A stretch of DNA of 64,000 nt, taken from the NCBI RefSeq assembly GCF_003050905.1, contig NZ_QAOT01000011.1; one strand, 5' to 3'. The notes below the pieces were generated by a model. The model was not told where the DNA came from and ran no database searches. It saw only the letters and a program-made list of their open reading frames with translations. The position numbers were made by a program, and so were the translations under genes. Source of the DNA: Cereibacter_A azotoformans (GTDB taxonomy: Bacteria > Pseudomonadota > Alphaproteobacteria > Rhodobacterales > Rhodobacteraceae). Below, one piece after another: positions 28,632-38,104 of the stretch (positions are counted from its first letter, which is position 1; the number at the start of each line of letters is the position of its first letter).

Positions 28632-30833
28632 TCAGGCGGACAGCGGCGGAGCGCCGGCCGAGGGCACCTCGGGCGCGGGCATCGCGATCTCGATGTCGCA
28701 GCGCACACCTTCGGGCCGGAAATCGAGCTTCACCGTGCCCGCCACCTCGGCCGCCAGGACCGTCTCGATCATCCGCACCCCGAAGCCGGCCCGCGAGGGC
28801 GGCACGACATGGGGCCCGTCCGCCTCCGCCCAGACCAGATGCAGCCGCGCGTCGGGAAGTTGGGTCCAGCGGATCGTCACGCGGCCTTCGCGAGCAGAGA
28901 GCGCCCCGTATTTCATGGCGTTGGTGCACAGCTCATGAACCGCCATGGAAAGCGGCACGGCCGAGCGGGGCGGCAGCATCACGTCCGGCCCGTCCAGCGT
29001 GACCGCCTCGGCGTTGGCGCCGCATCCGGCGACCGAGGTGCCGATGATCTGGCGGAGCGAGGCCTGCGCCCAGCTCTCGTGCCGGAGGTGACTGTAGGCC
29101 CCCGCCAGGGCCTGAAGCCTGCCGTAGAAGGCGTCGCGCGCCTTCGCCGCCTCGGGGATGCCACCGAAGGACTGGCGCGCCACGGCCTGCACCAGCGCGA
29201 GGATGTTCTTGACCCGGTGATCCATCTCCTCGAGCAGAAGCTGTCGCCGCTGCTGGGCAAGCTTCATGTCGTGGATATCGGTGCACGAGCCCATCCAGCG
29301 CAGGATCCGCCCCTCGGCGTCGCGCACCGGCAGGGCGCGCCCCAGCATCCAGCGATAACAGCCGTCGCGATGGCGAAGCCGGTGTTCGATCTCGTAGGGT
29401 TCCCCGGTGGCAAGCGCCTGCTTCCACCTCAGGTCCATCTCGGCCCGATCCCCGGGGTGGAAGAACGCGTGCCACCCCTCGCCGTCGGCCGGGCGCGCGG
29501 GCGCGCCAGTGACATCCGTCCAGCGCTGGTTCAGGAAATCCACCTGCCCGCCCGGCTGCGCGGACCAGACGATCTGCGGCATGGTCGAAGTGACGGTGCG
29601 GAACATGGCCTCGCTTTCGCGCAGCGCCTCCTCGCTGCGGCGCCGTTCGGTCACATCCTTGAACACCATCGCGAACCGGCCGTGCGCCGAAAGCGGGGTG
29701 GCAAAGACATTGAACCAGCGGCCCATCGCATCCGACGGCAGCTCGAAGCGCAACGTCTCGCGCCCCAGCCCCACCCGGGCGTAGGTCTCGATCCAGTGCC
29801 GCTCGAGATCCGGCACCAGTTCAAGGGCCGTCCGGCCCATCGGGTTCGAGAGGCCCGTCATGCTCTCGAACAGGGGGTTTGCCTCGAGAAAGCGGTAGTC
29901 GATCGGCTCGCCCGCCGCATCGGTGACCATCTCGCAGATGCAGAAGCCTTCATCTATGGCCGAGAAGACATCGCGGTAATGCTCCTCGCTCTCGCGAAGC
30001 TGGGCCTCGGCGCGCTTGCGGGCCGAGATGTCGTAGGCCACCCCCACGATCCGCTCGGGCTGGCCGTCGCGATCCCGCTGCGTCTCTCCCACGAGGCGCA
30101 GCCAGCGATCGCCACCGCCCGCAAGCGTCAGCCGAAGCTCGACCTGCATCGGCTCGCCGCGCAGGGCCGCAGCCTCGGCATTCCGCAACGCGGGCAGGTC
30201 CGCGGCATCGACGCGCGCCTCGAAAAGCGCGGCCGGGATCTCGCGCGGCAGGTTCTGCACGCCGAGGAGCCGCGCCGCATCTCCGCCCAACTGCACCACG
30301 CGCCGCGCCAGATCGAGCTGCCAGACGGTCATCCGCCCCGCACCCAGAGCGACCCGCAAGAGCGCATCCTGCTCGTCGCGCGTGGTAAGGCCGGCCAGCC
30401 GGGTGGAGACATGAACGTGGGCCGGCTCGAGATTGCACGCGGCCTCGTCGCCCTCCGACCCGGGCAATTCCACGTCGACTCCCGTAATGCCGATGGCGGC
30501 GCCATCCGCGCCAAGGATCAGCCGGCCGTGGCTGAGGACGCGACCGATGCTGCCGTCGGCCCGGATGATGCGGAAGCTGTGGCTCTGGCGCGTCTTGCGG
30601 TGCGTCAGAAACTCGCCCACGGCGGCGAAGAGCCTGTCCCTGTCCTCCGGGTGGATCATCTGAAAGAACTGAAGGACGCCGGGCTCGGGTGCGTCGGGGG
30701 CAAGGCCGTAGATCTCTCGCTGCTCGGCCGACCAGGTCAGCGACTGACGGCGCAAATCCCAGCGCCAGCGGCCGAGCCCAAGCTCGGCTTCGCCAAGATC
30801 CCGGAGACGCTCCTGAACGCGGCCTTCGTCCAT
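28632..30833 (-). CDS. Multi-PAS HWE-type sensor histidine kinase
   Basis: 733 residues: four PAS domains (about 10-125, 145-275, 285-405, 410-530) separated by ARKRAEAQLRESEEHY-like linkers, then an HWE/HisKA_2 kinase region with the phospho-acceptor histidine in EEMDHRVKN and the N box HELCTNAMKYGAL. No membrane segment and no receiver domain. These kinases often feed general-stress or motility pathways in alphaproteobacteria. Start ATG at 30833, preceded by GGAGGAGGG. No response regulator gene is adjacent, so this is an orphan kinase. Confidence 0.9.
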   Translation of the reverse strand: MDEGRVQERLRDLGEAELGLGRWRWDLRRQSLTWSAEQREIYGLAPDAPEPGVLQFFQMIHPEDRDRLFAAVGEFLTHRKTRQSHSFRIIRADGSIGRVLSHGRLILGADGAAIGITGVDVELPGSEGDEAACNLEPAHVHVSTRLAGLTTRDEQDALLRVALGAGRMTVWQLDLARRVVQLGGDAARLLGVQNLPREIPAALFEARVDAADLPALRNAEAAALRGEPMQVELRLTLAGGGDRWLRLVGETQRDRDGQPERIVGVAYDISARKRAEAQLRESEEHYRDVFSAIDEGFCICEMVTDAAGEPIDYRFLEANPLFESMTGLSNPMGRTALELVPDLERHWIETYARVGLGRETLRFELPSDAMGRWFNVFATPLSAHGRFAMVFKDVTERRRSEEALRESEAMFRTVTSTMPQIVWSAQPGGQVDFLNQRWTDVTGAPARPADGEGWHAFFHPGDRAEMDLRWKQALATGEPYEIEHRLRHRDGCYRWMLGRALPVRDAEGRILRWMGSCTDIHDMKLAQQRRQLLLEEMDHRVKNILALVQAVARQSFGGIPEAAKARDAFYGRLQALAGAYSHLRHESWAQASLRQIIGTSVAGCGANAEAVTLDGPDVMLPPRSAVPLSMAVHELCTNAMKYGALSAREGRVTIRWTQLPDARLHLVWAEADGPHVVPPSRAGFGVRMIETVLAAEVAGTVKLDFRPEGVRCDIEIAMPAPEVPSAGAPPLSA

Positions 30834-30932
30834 CGTCCCAATCCCTCCTCCGGGAGCCTCGGCCCGGACGGCGCTGCGATAGCGGTAACGCTCAATATGA
30901 TCCCCATCTTCCGGGTTCCGCAACATGAAGTT

Positions 30933-30965
30933 GGTCCGGGACCCCCAAAGAGGGGATCCCGGACC
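30933..30965. terminator. Hairpin terminator after the alcohol dehydrogenase gene
   Basis: Outer arms GGTCCGGGA and TCCCGGACC pair perfectly; inner C5/G4 bases extend the stem with one bulged A around the loop AAAGA. It lies 69 bases beyond the dehydrogenase stop on the minus strand, ahead of the histidine kinase gene. No T-run is present. Confidence 0.55.
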
Positions 30966-31033
30966 CTTCGTCATCCAGCGGCTCAGGCGCGGTCATCGGG
31001 CCGGAGCGCACCGGCCGTTGCCGCACCGGCGGA

Positions 31034-32218
31034 TCAGGCGACCGCCATTCCCGGCTTCAGCACAACCTTCGTCCATTCGTTCTGGTTGTAGCGGAAATTC
31101 TCGTAACCGCGTGCGGCCTCCTCGAGCGGAAGCCGGTGCGAGATCAGGAAGGTCGTGTCGATCTCGCCGTCGCCGATCCGCCGGAGAAGCTCCTCGGTGT
31201 AACGCTGCACATGGGTCTGCCCGGTCTTGAGCGTGAGCCCCTTCTCCATCAGCGCGCCCAGCGGAAACTTGTCGAGAAAGCCGCCATAGACGCCGGGCAC
31301 CGACACGCGCCCACCCTTGCGCACCGCCATGATCGCCTCGCGCAGCGCGTGGGCGCTGTCGGCGCCAATGCCGATCCGCTGTTTCATGTTGTCCATCAGC
31401 GTGTCCGGCATGAAGCCATGCGCTTCCATCCCGACCGCGTCGATGACCGCATCCGGCCCGAGCCCGCCCGACATCTCCATCAGCGCCTCGAGCACGCGGG
31501 TCCGGCGGAAGTCGATCACCTCGGCGCCGAGCTTGCGGGCCAGCGCCAGCCGCTTGGGATATTCGTCGATGGCAATGACCTTGCCCGCGCCCATCAGGAA
31601 GGCGGACTGGATGGCAAAGAGACCGACGGGCCCGCAGCCCCAGACAGCCACCGTGTCCCCCTCCTGGATCTCGGCGTTCTCGGCGGCCATCCAGCCGGTC
31701 GGCAGGATGTCGGACAGGAACAGCACCTGCTCATCGTCGAGCCCGTCCGGGATCACGATCGGCCCCACGTCGGAATAGGGCACCCGGACATATTCGGCCT
31801 GCCCCCCCGGATAGCCGCCCGTCAGATGCGAGTAGCCGAAGAGGCCGGACACCGCATGGCCATAGAGCGGCTCCGACAGGTCCTGCTTCTCGGCCGGATT
31901 GGAATTGTCGCAGGCGGAGAACAGCTGATGTTCGCAGAAGAAGCACTTGCCGCAGGAGATGGTGAAGGGCACCACGACCCGCTGCCCCTTGGTCAGGGTG
32001 CTTTTCGGGCCGGTCTCGACCACGCGGCCCATGAACTCGTGCCCGAGGATGTCGCCGGACATCAGGCCCGGGATCACGCCGTCATAAAGATGAAGATCCG
32101 AGCCGCAGATGGCCGTGGCCGTCACCTCGATGATCGCGTCCCGCGGATTGACGATCTCGGGATCGGGGTGGGTCTCGACGCGGACATCGTGCTTTCCGTG
32201 CCAGGTGAGTGCGCGCAT
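31034..32218 (-). CDS. Zinc-dependent alcohol dehydrogenase (formaldehyde-dehydrogenase-like MDR)
   Basis: 394 residues of the medium-chain dehydrogenase family. Catalytic zinc ligands are visible in CGSDLHLYDG (C38) and GHEFMG (H59-E60), structural-zinc cysteines in SCGKCFFCEHQLFSAC, and the NAD(P) motif in VWGCGPVGL (~193). The length and the insert after the structural zinc site resemble glutathione-independent formaldehyde dehydrogenase-type proteins. Substrate not determinable. It follows the SRPBCC gene by 3 bases, so the two are cotranscribed. Confidence 0.88.
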   Translation of the reverse strand: MRALTWHGKHDVRVETHPDPEIVNPRDAIIEVTATAICGSDLHLYDGVIPGLMSGDILGHEFMGRVVETGPKSTLTKGQRVVVPFTISCGKCFFCEHQLFSACDNSNPAEKQDLSEPLYGHAVSGLFGYSHLTGGYPGGQAEYVRVPYSDVGPIVIPDGLDDEQVLFLSDILPTGWMAAENAEIQEGDTVAVWGCGPVGLFAIQSAFLMGAGKVIAIDEYPKRLALARKLGAEVIDFRRTRVLEALMEMSGGLGPDAVIDAVGMEAHGFMPDTLMDNMKQRIGIGADSAHALREAIMAVRKGGRVSVPGVYGGFLDKFPLGALMEKGLTLKTGQTHVQRYTEELLRRIGDGEIDTTFLISHRLPLEEAARGYENFRYNQNEWTKVVLKPGMAVA

Positions 32219-32221
32219 CGG

Positions 32222-32866
32222 TCAGTCCTTCCGGTTGCGGGAGGTGGCGATCTCGCCCGCCTCCATCAGCATCTTGAAGCGGCGGAGTTCGCGCCGCCCC
32301 TGCAGGGCGGGGGCGAGGCGGAAGAGCCGCGAGACCATCCGGCCGACCTCGCCTCCGGTTGGAATGTAGGCCACCACGGCCTCGACTTCGGTACCACGCC
32401 CTGCGGGGGCGTCGCGGAACGTCACGGCCCCCTCCGCCCGGATGTCCGACGCCTCTGTCGAGCGCCAGGCGATCAGTCGGTCCGGCACCTCCTCGATGAT
32501 CCGGGTCTCGAGCGTCGCGGTCCGGCCGAGGGGCATGGCGATGGTCCAGCGGCTGACATCCCCCACGGCCGTCACATGCTCGATCGACTCCATGAACCGG
32601 GGAAGGTTCGAGAAGTCGCGCCAGAAGGCGAAGAGTTCGGAGCGCGGCCGGTTGATGGTCACGGTCCGGCCGGCGGGCGCCGGTCCGTCCTGGAACGAGG
32701 ATCGGGCGGAGCGGTCGGGAGCGTCGTCGTTCGGCCGGTAGGCGACAGGGTTCTCCCGGGACCTGGCGATGGCCCAGGCGGTCACGCCGGCGGCAACTCC
32801 CGCCCCGGCGAGGAGCGCGAGCGTTCCGGGCTCGGGGCCGGTCCGTTCGGATCGGTAGAGCGGCAT
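32222..32866 (-). CDS. Membrane-anchored SRPBCC (polyketide cyclase/dehydrase-like) protein
   Basis: 214 residues. One N-terminal membrane helix (~14-34), a linker, then a START-like SRPBCC domain (~65-205) with the recognisable FAFWRDFSNLPRFMESIEHV segment. Such domains bind hydrophobic ligands. It is the first gene of a pair with the alcohol dehydrogenase. Start ATG at 32866 after GGAGATC. Confidence 0.82.
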   Translation of the reverse strand: MPLYRSERTGPEPGTLALLAGAGVAAGVTAWAIARSRENPVAYRPNDDAPDRSARSSFQDGPAPAGRTVTINRPRSELFAFWRDFSNLPRFMESIEHVTAVGDVSRWTIAMPLGRTATLETRIIEEVPDRLIAWRSTEASDIRAEGAVTFRDAPAGRGTEVEAVVAYIPTGGEVGRMVSRLFRLAPALQGRRELRRFKMLMEAGEIATSRNRKD

Positions 32867-32985
32867 GGAGATCTCCGGTTGCTGACAGGGGTTGGCCTGC
32901 GCAACCGGGCCGCGGCGGATAGGTTCCAGAGGCCCGCCCTCGAAGGAATCCTTGCCTTGGCCGCCTCGACGGGCAAAGTGCCGCG

Positions 32986-33360
32986 ATGCAATCGGCCCCC
33001 GTCCCCGTCAGCGGCATCCGGCGCGCCTTCGTGATGCGCCTAATGTCCGTCCTTGCCACCCTGCTGCTGGTGATGCTGCCCGCGGCGGAGCGGCATCATC
33101 TGCCGGGGGGCCTGCTCGCACATCATCCCGACGCAATCCTCGCGCCTCGCGGTCTCGAGCCCGCACTGGCGCCCGCCAGCCGCGGCGAGCGTCCGCCGCT
33201 GGCCGCCAATCCCATGGCGTTGCACGGCGATCGGCAGGATCTCGCGCCTCCTGGCGGGCATCGCCTCCTGCGGGTGGCGCGCGATGAGGCACCGCGGCCC
33301 CGCCCGGCCGAGGTCTTCTTCCTCGCGCGGGCGCCTCCGGTGCCGGCCTTCGCCCACTGA
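32986..33360 (+). CDS. Hypothetical small protein with one N-terminal hydrophobic segment
   Basis: 124 residues, not recognised. A hydrophobic helix at ~13-33 follows an Arg-containing start, so it is either secreted or anchored; the rest is rich in Pro, Ala, Arg and His. Third codon positions are strongly G/C as in neighbouring real genes, and the frame is open over its full length. The ribosome-binding site is weak, so the start is uncertain. Confidence 0.45.
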   Translation: MQSAPVPVSGIRRAFVMRLMSVLATLLLVMLPAAERHHLPGGLLAHHPDAILAPRGLEPALAPASRGERPPLAANPMALHGDRQDLAPPGGHRLLRVARDEAPRPRPAEVFFLARAPPVPAFAH

Positions 33361-33582
33361 TGTGACCCGCGGCCCTCGTCGGGCCGGCACACCGGCATCT
33401 CTCGGAACGCGCCGTCCGCCCCTGCGGGGTGACACGGTCGTCTTCCCCGCCGTCGGACATGCCGTCGGCAGCCTGCCCCGACCGGGGACACGGCTGCCGG
33501 GGCGCGGTCGCCGATCACCCTCACCGCTCAACGGGCCGACGGGCACCGCATGGTGCCGGCGAGCCCTTTTCAGGACGAACCC

Positions 33583-33804
33583 ATGACCACAGACCCTGCA
33601 ATCCTCGGCGGGCTGCTGCCGGCCGCCGGCGCGCTCGCGCTGCTCCTTCAGGGCGGCAGGCGCAGCCTGCGGCGACGCGCCGAGCGCCGAGACGCCAAGG
33701 CCGAAACGGCCACCTCCCGAAGCGAGCGGAGCGAAGTCTTCCTCCACTGGATCCTGCTCATCCTCGGCCTCGGCGCCATCTTCGGCCTCGGGGCGCTGAT
33801 CTGA
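33583..33804 (+). CDS. Small membrane protein, unknown function
   Basis: 73 residues with two hydrophobic helices (~9-23 and ~52-72) around a strongly basic middle (RRSLRRRAERRDAK). The start ATG at 33583 has an AGGAC site 6 bases ahead; the frame continues upstream to 33550 without a better signal. A strong hairpin follows the stop by one base, supporting a real transcript end. Nothing is seen in 33361-33582. Confidence 0.55.
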   Translation: MTTDPAILGGLLPAAGALALLLQGGRRSLRRRAERRDAKAETATSRSERSEVFLHWILLILGLGAIFGLGALI

Positions 33805-33805
33805 A

Positions 33806-33827
33806 GGCCGGCCGGCTCCGGCCGGCC
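33806..33827. terminator. GC-rich terminator hairpin
   Basis: Perfect 10-base arms (GGCCGGCCGG / CCGGCCGGCC) with a 2-base CT spacer, directly after the small membrane protein gene. No T-run. It separates that gene from the GGDEF-EAL gene. Confidence 0.55.
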
Positions 33828-34028
33828 GCCACATCCCGACAATCTTTCGGATGTATCGGCGAGATAAACTTGAGATCACGCGGGGAATCACGGATGCAGG
33901 GCCTGGTGTTCCGAAAGGACATGACGGGAACGCTCCTCCGGTCAGAGGATGCCATTCGCGAAGCGTGAACCGCGGGGGCCGTGGGTCGGTGGGCAGGCGG
34001 CGGCTCGGGCCGCCGTGAGGAGATGAGG

Positions 34029-36230
34029 ATGGACAGGCCCCGATCGTCCGTGTCGCTCTCGGCGCAACTCGTCGCCGCAATCCTGATCTCCTGCCTGATC
34101 GCCACGATCTCGGTCCTGTTCCTCAGCTTCACCGCCGTCCGCGCTGTCGATGCCGATGCCGAAGCCCGCCAGCTGCGCTTTGCGAACCGCGCCATCGAGG
34201 AGGAGGCCCGGCGGATCGTCTCCGAACAACAGGTATCGACCGTCTGGAACGAAGCGGTCGATCGCGTCAAGGCCGTCGATCACGACTGGATGGAGAACAA
34301 TCTCGGCGCCTGGATGCACCAGCAGTACGGGCACGACGAAAGTTATGTGGTCGATACCGGCAATCATCCGATCCATCTCGCGCGCGAGGGCATGACGGTG
34401 CGGCCGGGGCCCGCGGCCGCCCTTCCCCCACCCCTCGCCGAACTCGCGCAGGACCTGCGCTCCGAGATGCAGCGGGCCACGCGGGATGAAGCGGACTCCA
34501 CCCCGGATATCGCCGATCTTTCGCTGTCGCGCTTCCTGCTGCTGAACGGCAAACCGGCCCTCGCCGGCATCGTGCCCATCGTGCCCGACAAGCCCGACCT
34601 CACGCAGCGGGCGGGGACGGAGTATTTGCATCTGGCCATCCAGTTCGCCGACGCCGACATGGCCGAGCGGTTTTCCTCGACCTTCGAGTTCGACGGCGCC
34701 GCCTTTTCGGTGTCCCCCGGCCCCGAGGACAGGCTCTCCGTTCCCGTCAGGGACGCGGCGGGTGACGCCATTGCCTGGTTCGTCTGGCGCGCCGATCGCC
34801 CCGGCCATCGGCTCGTGGACGAGATGCTGCCGGTCGTCACGCTCTTCGCCGCCTTCGGAGCCGGGCTTCTGGCCTGGCTCCTGCGGCGCCTCTGGTCCGC
34901 GTCGCGCCGCCTGCACCAGAGCGAGGAGGAGGCCCGCTATCTGGCGATGCATGACCCGCTGGCCGGGATACCGAACCGCACGCTCTTCGAGGATCGGCTC
35001 GATCAGGCGCTGAAGGCCGAGAAGCGCGGCGGGCCGCCCGTCGCGCTGCTTTGCCTCGACCTTGACCGATTCAAGGCCATCAACGACACGTTGGGCCATC
35101 CGGCAGGCGACGAGCTGATCCGGCAGATGGCGGGACGGCTCTGCTCGCATGTGCGCGAGACCGACACGGTGGCGCGGCTCGGAGGTGACGAGTTCGGCGT
35201 GATCCTGATCGGCATGGGCAGCGAGGAAACGCTCGCGCGCTATTGCAGCGGCCTCATCCACCTGCTCTCGGCGCCCTGCGACCTCAAGACAGGCCAGGTT
35301 CAGATCAGCGCCAGCATCGGCGCGGCCTGTGCGGCGCGCTTCGACGGCGAAATGGAGGCGCTGATGCAAAGCGCCGACGCCGCGCTCTACCGCGCCAAGG
35401 CGGACGGGCGCGGGCGCTTCTGCATCGCCACGCCCGAAATGAACGACATGTTCCGTCTCCGCCACGAGATCGAGCGCGACCTGCGGCGGGCCGTTGCCGA
35501 AGGTGGCCAGTTCCAGGTGCTCTACCAGCCCATCTTCGATGCCGAGGGCGGCATGGTGGCAGCCGAGGCGCTGGTGCGCTGGACCCACCCCGTCCGCGGC
35601 GTGCTGGGACCGGAGAGCTTCATCGGCATTGCCGAAGACACCGGCCTGATCGAGCCGATCGGCCTTTGGGTGCTCGATCAGGCCTGCGTCCTGGCGGCGA
35701 CATCCGGCCTGCCGAAGATCTCGGTCAATGTCTCACCGATCCAGCTGCGCCGCGCGGGCTTTGCAGAGGAGGTGCTGGCGCGGCTTGCGGCCCACCGTCT
35801 TCCGGGCCACCGGCTGGAACTGGAGGTCACCGAGAAACGCGCGCTGGACACCGGAAGCGAGACTCTGTCGAACTTCGATCGGCTCCGTGCTGCCGGCGTG
35901 TCGATCGCGCTGGACGACTTTGCCACCGGCCAGTCGCTCCTGCGCTATGTCCGCGACTACCAGATCGACACGATCAAGATCGACCGCTCGTTCGTGGCCC
36001 GGCTGGGCAGCGGCGACGGGACGGACCAGATCGTGCGCGCGATCCTCGACCTTGGGCGGGCGATGGGGATCGAGGTCACGGCCGAGGGCGTCGAGAACGC
36101 AGCGCAGCGCGAGGCCCTGCTCGGAATGGGGTGCCATGTGTTCCAGGGCTTCCTGCTCGGCCGGCCGATGGATGCCCTGCGACTCGCGGCCCTGAGCGCC
36201 CGCCACCGCCCTTCGCAGAAAAGCGCCTGA
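34029..36230 (+). CDS. Membrane GGDEF-EAL protein with CHASE4-like sensor
   Basis: 733 residues. A first membrane helix at ~10-34, an extracytoplasmic CHASE4-like domain (~35-265) and a second helix at ~268-290 precede GGDEF and EAL domains. The cyclase site GGDEF is intact (385-389) with an inhibitory RETD site just before it. The phosphodiesterase site also looks intact: E513 in EALVRW, Asn in VNVSP, EVTE, DDFATG, IKIDRSF and AEGVE. The protein may therefore make and degrade c-di-GMP. The start at 34029 is chosen because GAGGAG lies 6 bases ahead; the ATG two codons earlier overlaps that site. Confidence 0.9.
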   Translation: MDRPRSSVSLSAQLVAAILISCLIATISVLFLSFTAVRAVDADAEARQLRFANRAIEEEARRIVSEQQVSTVWNEAVDRVKAVDHDWMENNLGAWMHQQYGHDESYVVDTGNHPIHLAREGMTVRPGPAAALPPPLAELAQDLRSEMQRATRDEADSTPDIADLSLSRFLLLNGKPALAGIVPIVPDKPDLTQRAGTEYLHLAIQFADADMAERFSSTFEFDGAAFSVSPGPEDRLSVPVRDAAGDAIAWFVWRADRPGHRLVDEMLPVVTLFAAFGAGLLAWLLRRLWSASRRLHQSEEEARYLAMHDPLAGIPNRTLFEDRLDQALKAEKRGGPPVALLCLDLDRFKAINDTLGHPAGDELIRQMAGRLCSHVRETDTVARLGGDEFGVILIGMGSEETLARYCSGLIHLLSAPCDLKTGQVQISASIGAACAARFDGEMEALMQSADAALYRAKADGRGRFCIATPEMNDMFRLRHEIERDLRRAVAEGGQFQVLYQPIFDAEGGMVAAEALVRWTHPVRGVLGPESFIGIAEDTGLIEPIGLWVLDQACVLAATSGLPKISVNVSPIQLRRAGFAEEVLARLAAHRLPGHRLELEVTEKRALDTGSETLSNFDRLRAAGVSIALDDFATGQSLLRYVRDYQIDTIKIDRSFVARLGSGDGTDQIVRAILDLGRAMGIEVTAEGVENAAQREALLGMGCHVFQGFLLGRPMDALRLAALSARHRPSQKSA

Positions 36231-36434
36231 GGCGCAGCAGGAACCGTCGGCCTCTCCCGTCGTTGCCCCTGTGCGCGCAGGTCGCGCGCGGGTGATGCGA
36301 CGCGGGATTGCGAAGCGGGAGCCAGTGCCCCCGCCCGCGCGCAGGTCACGCTTCGCGAGAGGGGAACGGATGAGGGCACGGAACATCGAGGCGCGTTCGG
36401 CGCGGCCGCCGTGCAGGCTGCGGGCTTGCCGGAC

Positions 36435-36947
36435 ATGATCGAGTTCCTCGGGCCGATCATCCCGCACCTCAAGGCGCTGCACATCTCGATGCTCGTGATC
36501 TGGTGCGGAGGGCTCTTCGCCCTGCCGCTGATGCTGAGCCACCACGACAAGGCAACGGGGCAGGCCGATTATTCGCGCGTGCGCCGTGCGACCCACTACG
36601 GCTACACGCTGGTGGTGACACCCGGCGCGGTGCTGGCCATCGCCAGCGGCACCCTGCTGATCTTCCTGCGCGAGGTCTTTGATCTGTGGATGTTCGCCAA
36701 GCTCGTCTTCGTGGCGCTGCTGGTGGCGTTCCATGCCTGGGTCGGCCACACGCTCGTCATCGTGGCCGAGACCGAGGGAACGCACCGCGTCCCCCCGGCC
36801 ACAGGTCCCCTGCTGCTTCTGCTGGTGCCCGTGCTCGGGATCCTGACCCTCGTGCTCGCCAAGCCCGACCTCCATGGGATTCCGCTGCCCGACTGGCTCC
36901 AGGAGCCTCTGGGCATTCAGCTTCCCTTCGACGTTCCCAGCCGATAA
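36435..36947 (+). CDS. HemJ/CopD-like integral membrane protein
   Basis: 170 residues with four membrane helices. The N-terminal KALHISMLVIWCGGLFALPLML segment follows the HemJ (UPF0093) pattern with its conserved histidine, and AKLVFVALLVAFHAWVG in helix 3 matches the conserved-Lys region. HemJ oxidises protoporphyrinogen IX for heme synthesis; CopD-type copper proteins are the alternative. Either would suit the oxidase genes nearby. A GTG at 36411 would extend it by 8 residues. The 3' end overlaps the convergent DUF2231 gene by 31 bases. Confidence 0.65.
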   Translation: MIEFLGPIIPHLKALHISMLVIWCGGLFALPLMLSHHDKATGQADYSRVRRATHYGYTLVVTPGAVLAIASGTLLIFLREVFDLWMFAKLVFVALLVAFHAWVGHTLVIVAETEGTHRVPPATGPLLLLLVPVLGILTLVLAKPDLHGIPLPDWLQEPLGIQLPFDVPSR

Positions 36948-37432
36948 TCGAACACGAGCTTGCCGCCATGCCAGCCCGCTGCCGACACCATGATCACGCC
37001 GAAGCCCGAGAGCAGGATGCCGTAGGGCAGAACCGCCTCCTCGAACCCGAGGAGCCGGTAGCCCCAGTTCGCCCCCAGCACCGACAGAAGCGCCACGGCG
37101 ATCACGAAATGCGTCCAGGCGGCCGCGCGGGCGCGGATGCCCGGCACCATCAGAAGCTCGGTCGTGCCCGTGACACCGGCCGCGAGGCCGAAGAGGAAGG
37201 CGGTTCCCGCAGCCCAGAGCGCCGCGCGCGCCCAGAAGATGTCGGCCGAGAGCCAGTAGAGCACGTCCGCCCCGAAGGCGCAGAAGGTGAGCGCGACCGG
37301 GAACGAAACGGTCATCGCATGGGCCGGATGACCCCAGATGGCAATCCGGCTTTCGGTCTCCTCGAAGGCGGGCGCAGAACTGATCGGGTCGATCAGCGTC
37401 TCGTCCTTCGTCTGCACCTGCTTTTCCGGCAT
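36917..37432 (-). CDS. DUF2231-type membrane protein
   Basis: 171 residues with four membrane helices after a ~40-residue polar N-terminus; GHPAHAMTVSFPVALTFC and the second-half HFVIAVALL are characteristic of DUF2231, a family often found beside oxidases and heme proteins but with no defined role. The start ATG at 37432 follows GGAGGAG. It is divergent from the oxidase subunit II gene, with only ~10 bases between the starts. Confidence 0.78.
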   Translation of the reverse strand: MPEKQVQTKDETLIDPISSAPAFEETESRIAIWGHPAHAMTVSFPVALTFCAFGADVLYWLSADIFWARAALWAAGTAFLFGLAAGVTGTTELLMVPGIRARAAAWTHFVIAVALLSVLGANWGYRLLGFEEAVLPYGILLSGFGVIMVSAAGWHGGKLVFDYRLGTSKGS

Positions 37433-37441
37433 CGGCTCCTC

Positions 37442-38104
37442 CTGCGCTGGCTGTTGCCCACTCTAACGCCGTTCCTGCTCTCCGGTTGCGCCGAGGATCT
37501 CTCGGCGGTGCATCCGGCAGGTCCGGCCGCCGAGGCGATCGCGACACTCTGGTGGGTGATGCTGGCCGGCGCCACGGCGATCTTCCTGCTGGTCGTGGTG
37601 CTGCTGACCCTGGCCATGCGCCCTCGACCGGGCGGCGGGAGCGAGCGGGTCTGGCTGCAGGGCATGGGCCTTGCCTTCCCGCTGACGGTGCTCGCGGCGC
37701 TGCTGGCCTACGGGCTCGTGATCGGTGAACGGCTTCTGCCGCGCGACCATCCCGACCGGGTGACGGTGCGCGCCGAGGCGCGTCAGTGGGAGTGGCGCTT
37801 TGGCTACGAGGACCGCCCGGACCTCGAGACCCGCGACATCCTTCACATCCCCGCCGGCCGGCCGATCGACGTCGAGATCACGAGCCTCGATGTCATCCAC
37901 GGTTTCTGGGTGCCGCGCCTTGCCGGAAAGATGGACGCCATTCCCGGCCATGTGAACATCCTGCGGATCGAGGCCCGCAGACCCGGCGACTACGCCGGCG
38001 TCAGCGCCGAGTTCAGCGGCCCCGGCTACCGCACCCACCGTTTCACCGTCCGCGCGCTCGATGCCGCGGACTGGGACACATTCCTGGAGGAAGGAGCCCC
38101 ATGA
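37442..38104 (+). CDS. Heme-copper oxidase subunit II without CuA ligands (quinol-oxidase type)
   Basis: About 220 residues. A lipoprotein-like signal ends in LLSGC, two membrane helices follow, then the cupredoxin domain with HGFWVPRLAGKMDAIPGHVN. The CuA loop of cytochrome c oxidases (CxExCxxxHxxM) reads VSAEFSGPGYRTH here: both Cys are Ser, the His is Tyr and the Met is not in place. This is the CyoA pattern (GISASYSGPGF in E. coli), so electrons should come from quinol rather than cytochrome c. No ATG or GTG exists near the signal peptide; CTG at 37442 or TTG at 37454 are the options, so the start is unresolved. Confidence 0.82.
   Translation: MRWLLPTLTPFLLSGCAEDLSAVHPAGPAAEAIATLWWVMLAGATAIFLLVVVLLTLAMRPRPGGGSERVWLQGMGLAFPLTVLAALLAYGLVIGERLLPRDHPDRVTVRAEARQWEWRFGYEDRPDLETRDILHIPAGRPIDVEITSLDVIHGFWVPRLAGKMDAIPGHVNILRIEARRPGDYAGVSAEFSGPGYRTHRFTVRALDAADWDTFLEEGAP

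Noticed and set aside
31136..33034. 632-codon plus-strand frame over the alcohol dehydrogenase and SRPBCC genes
   Set aside because: Shadow of two recognisable minus-strand genes; no domain and no ribosome-binding site.
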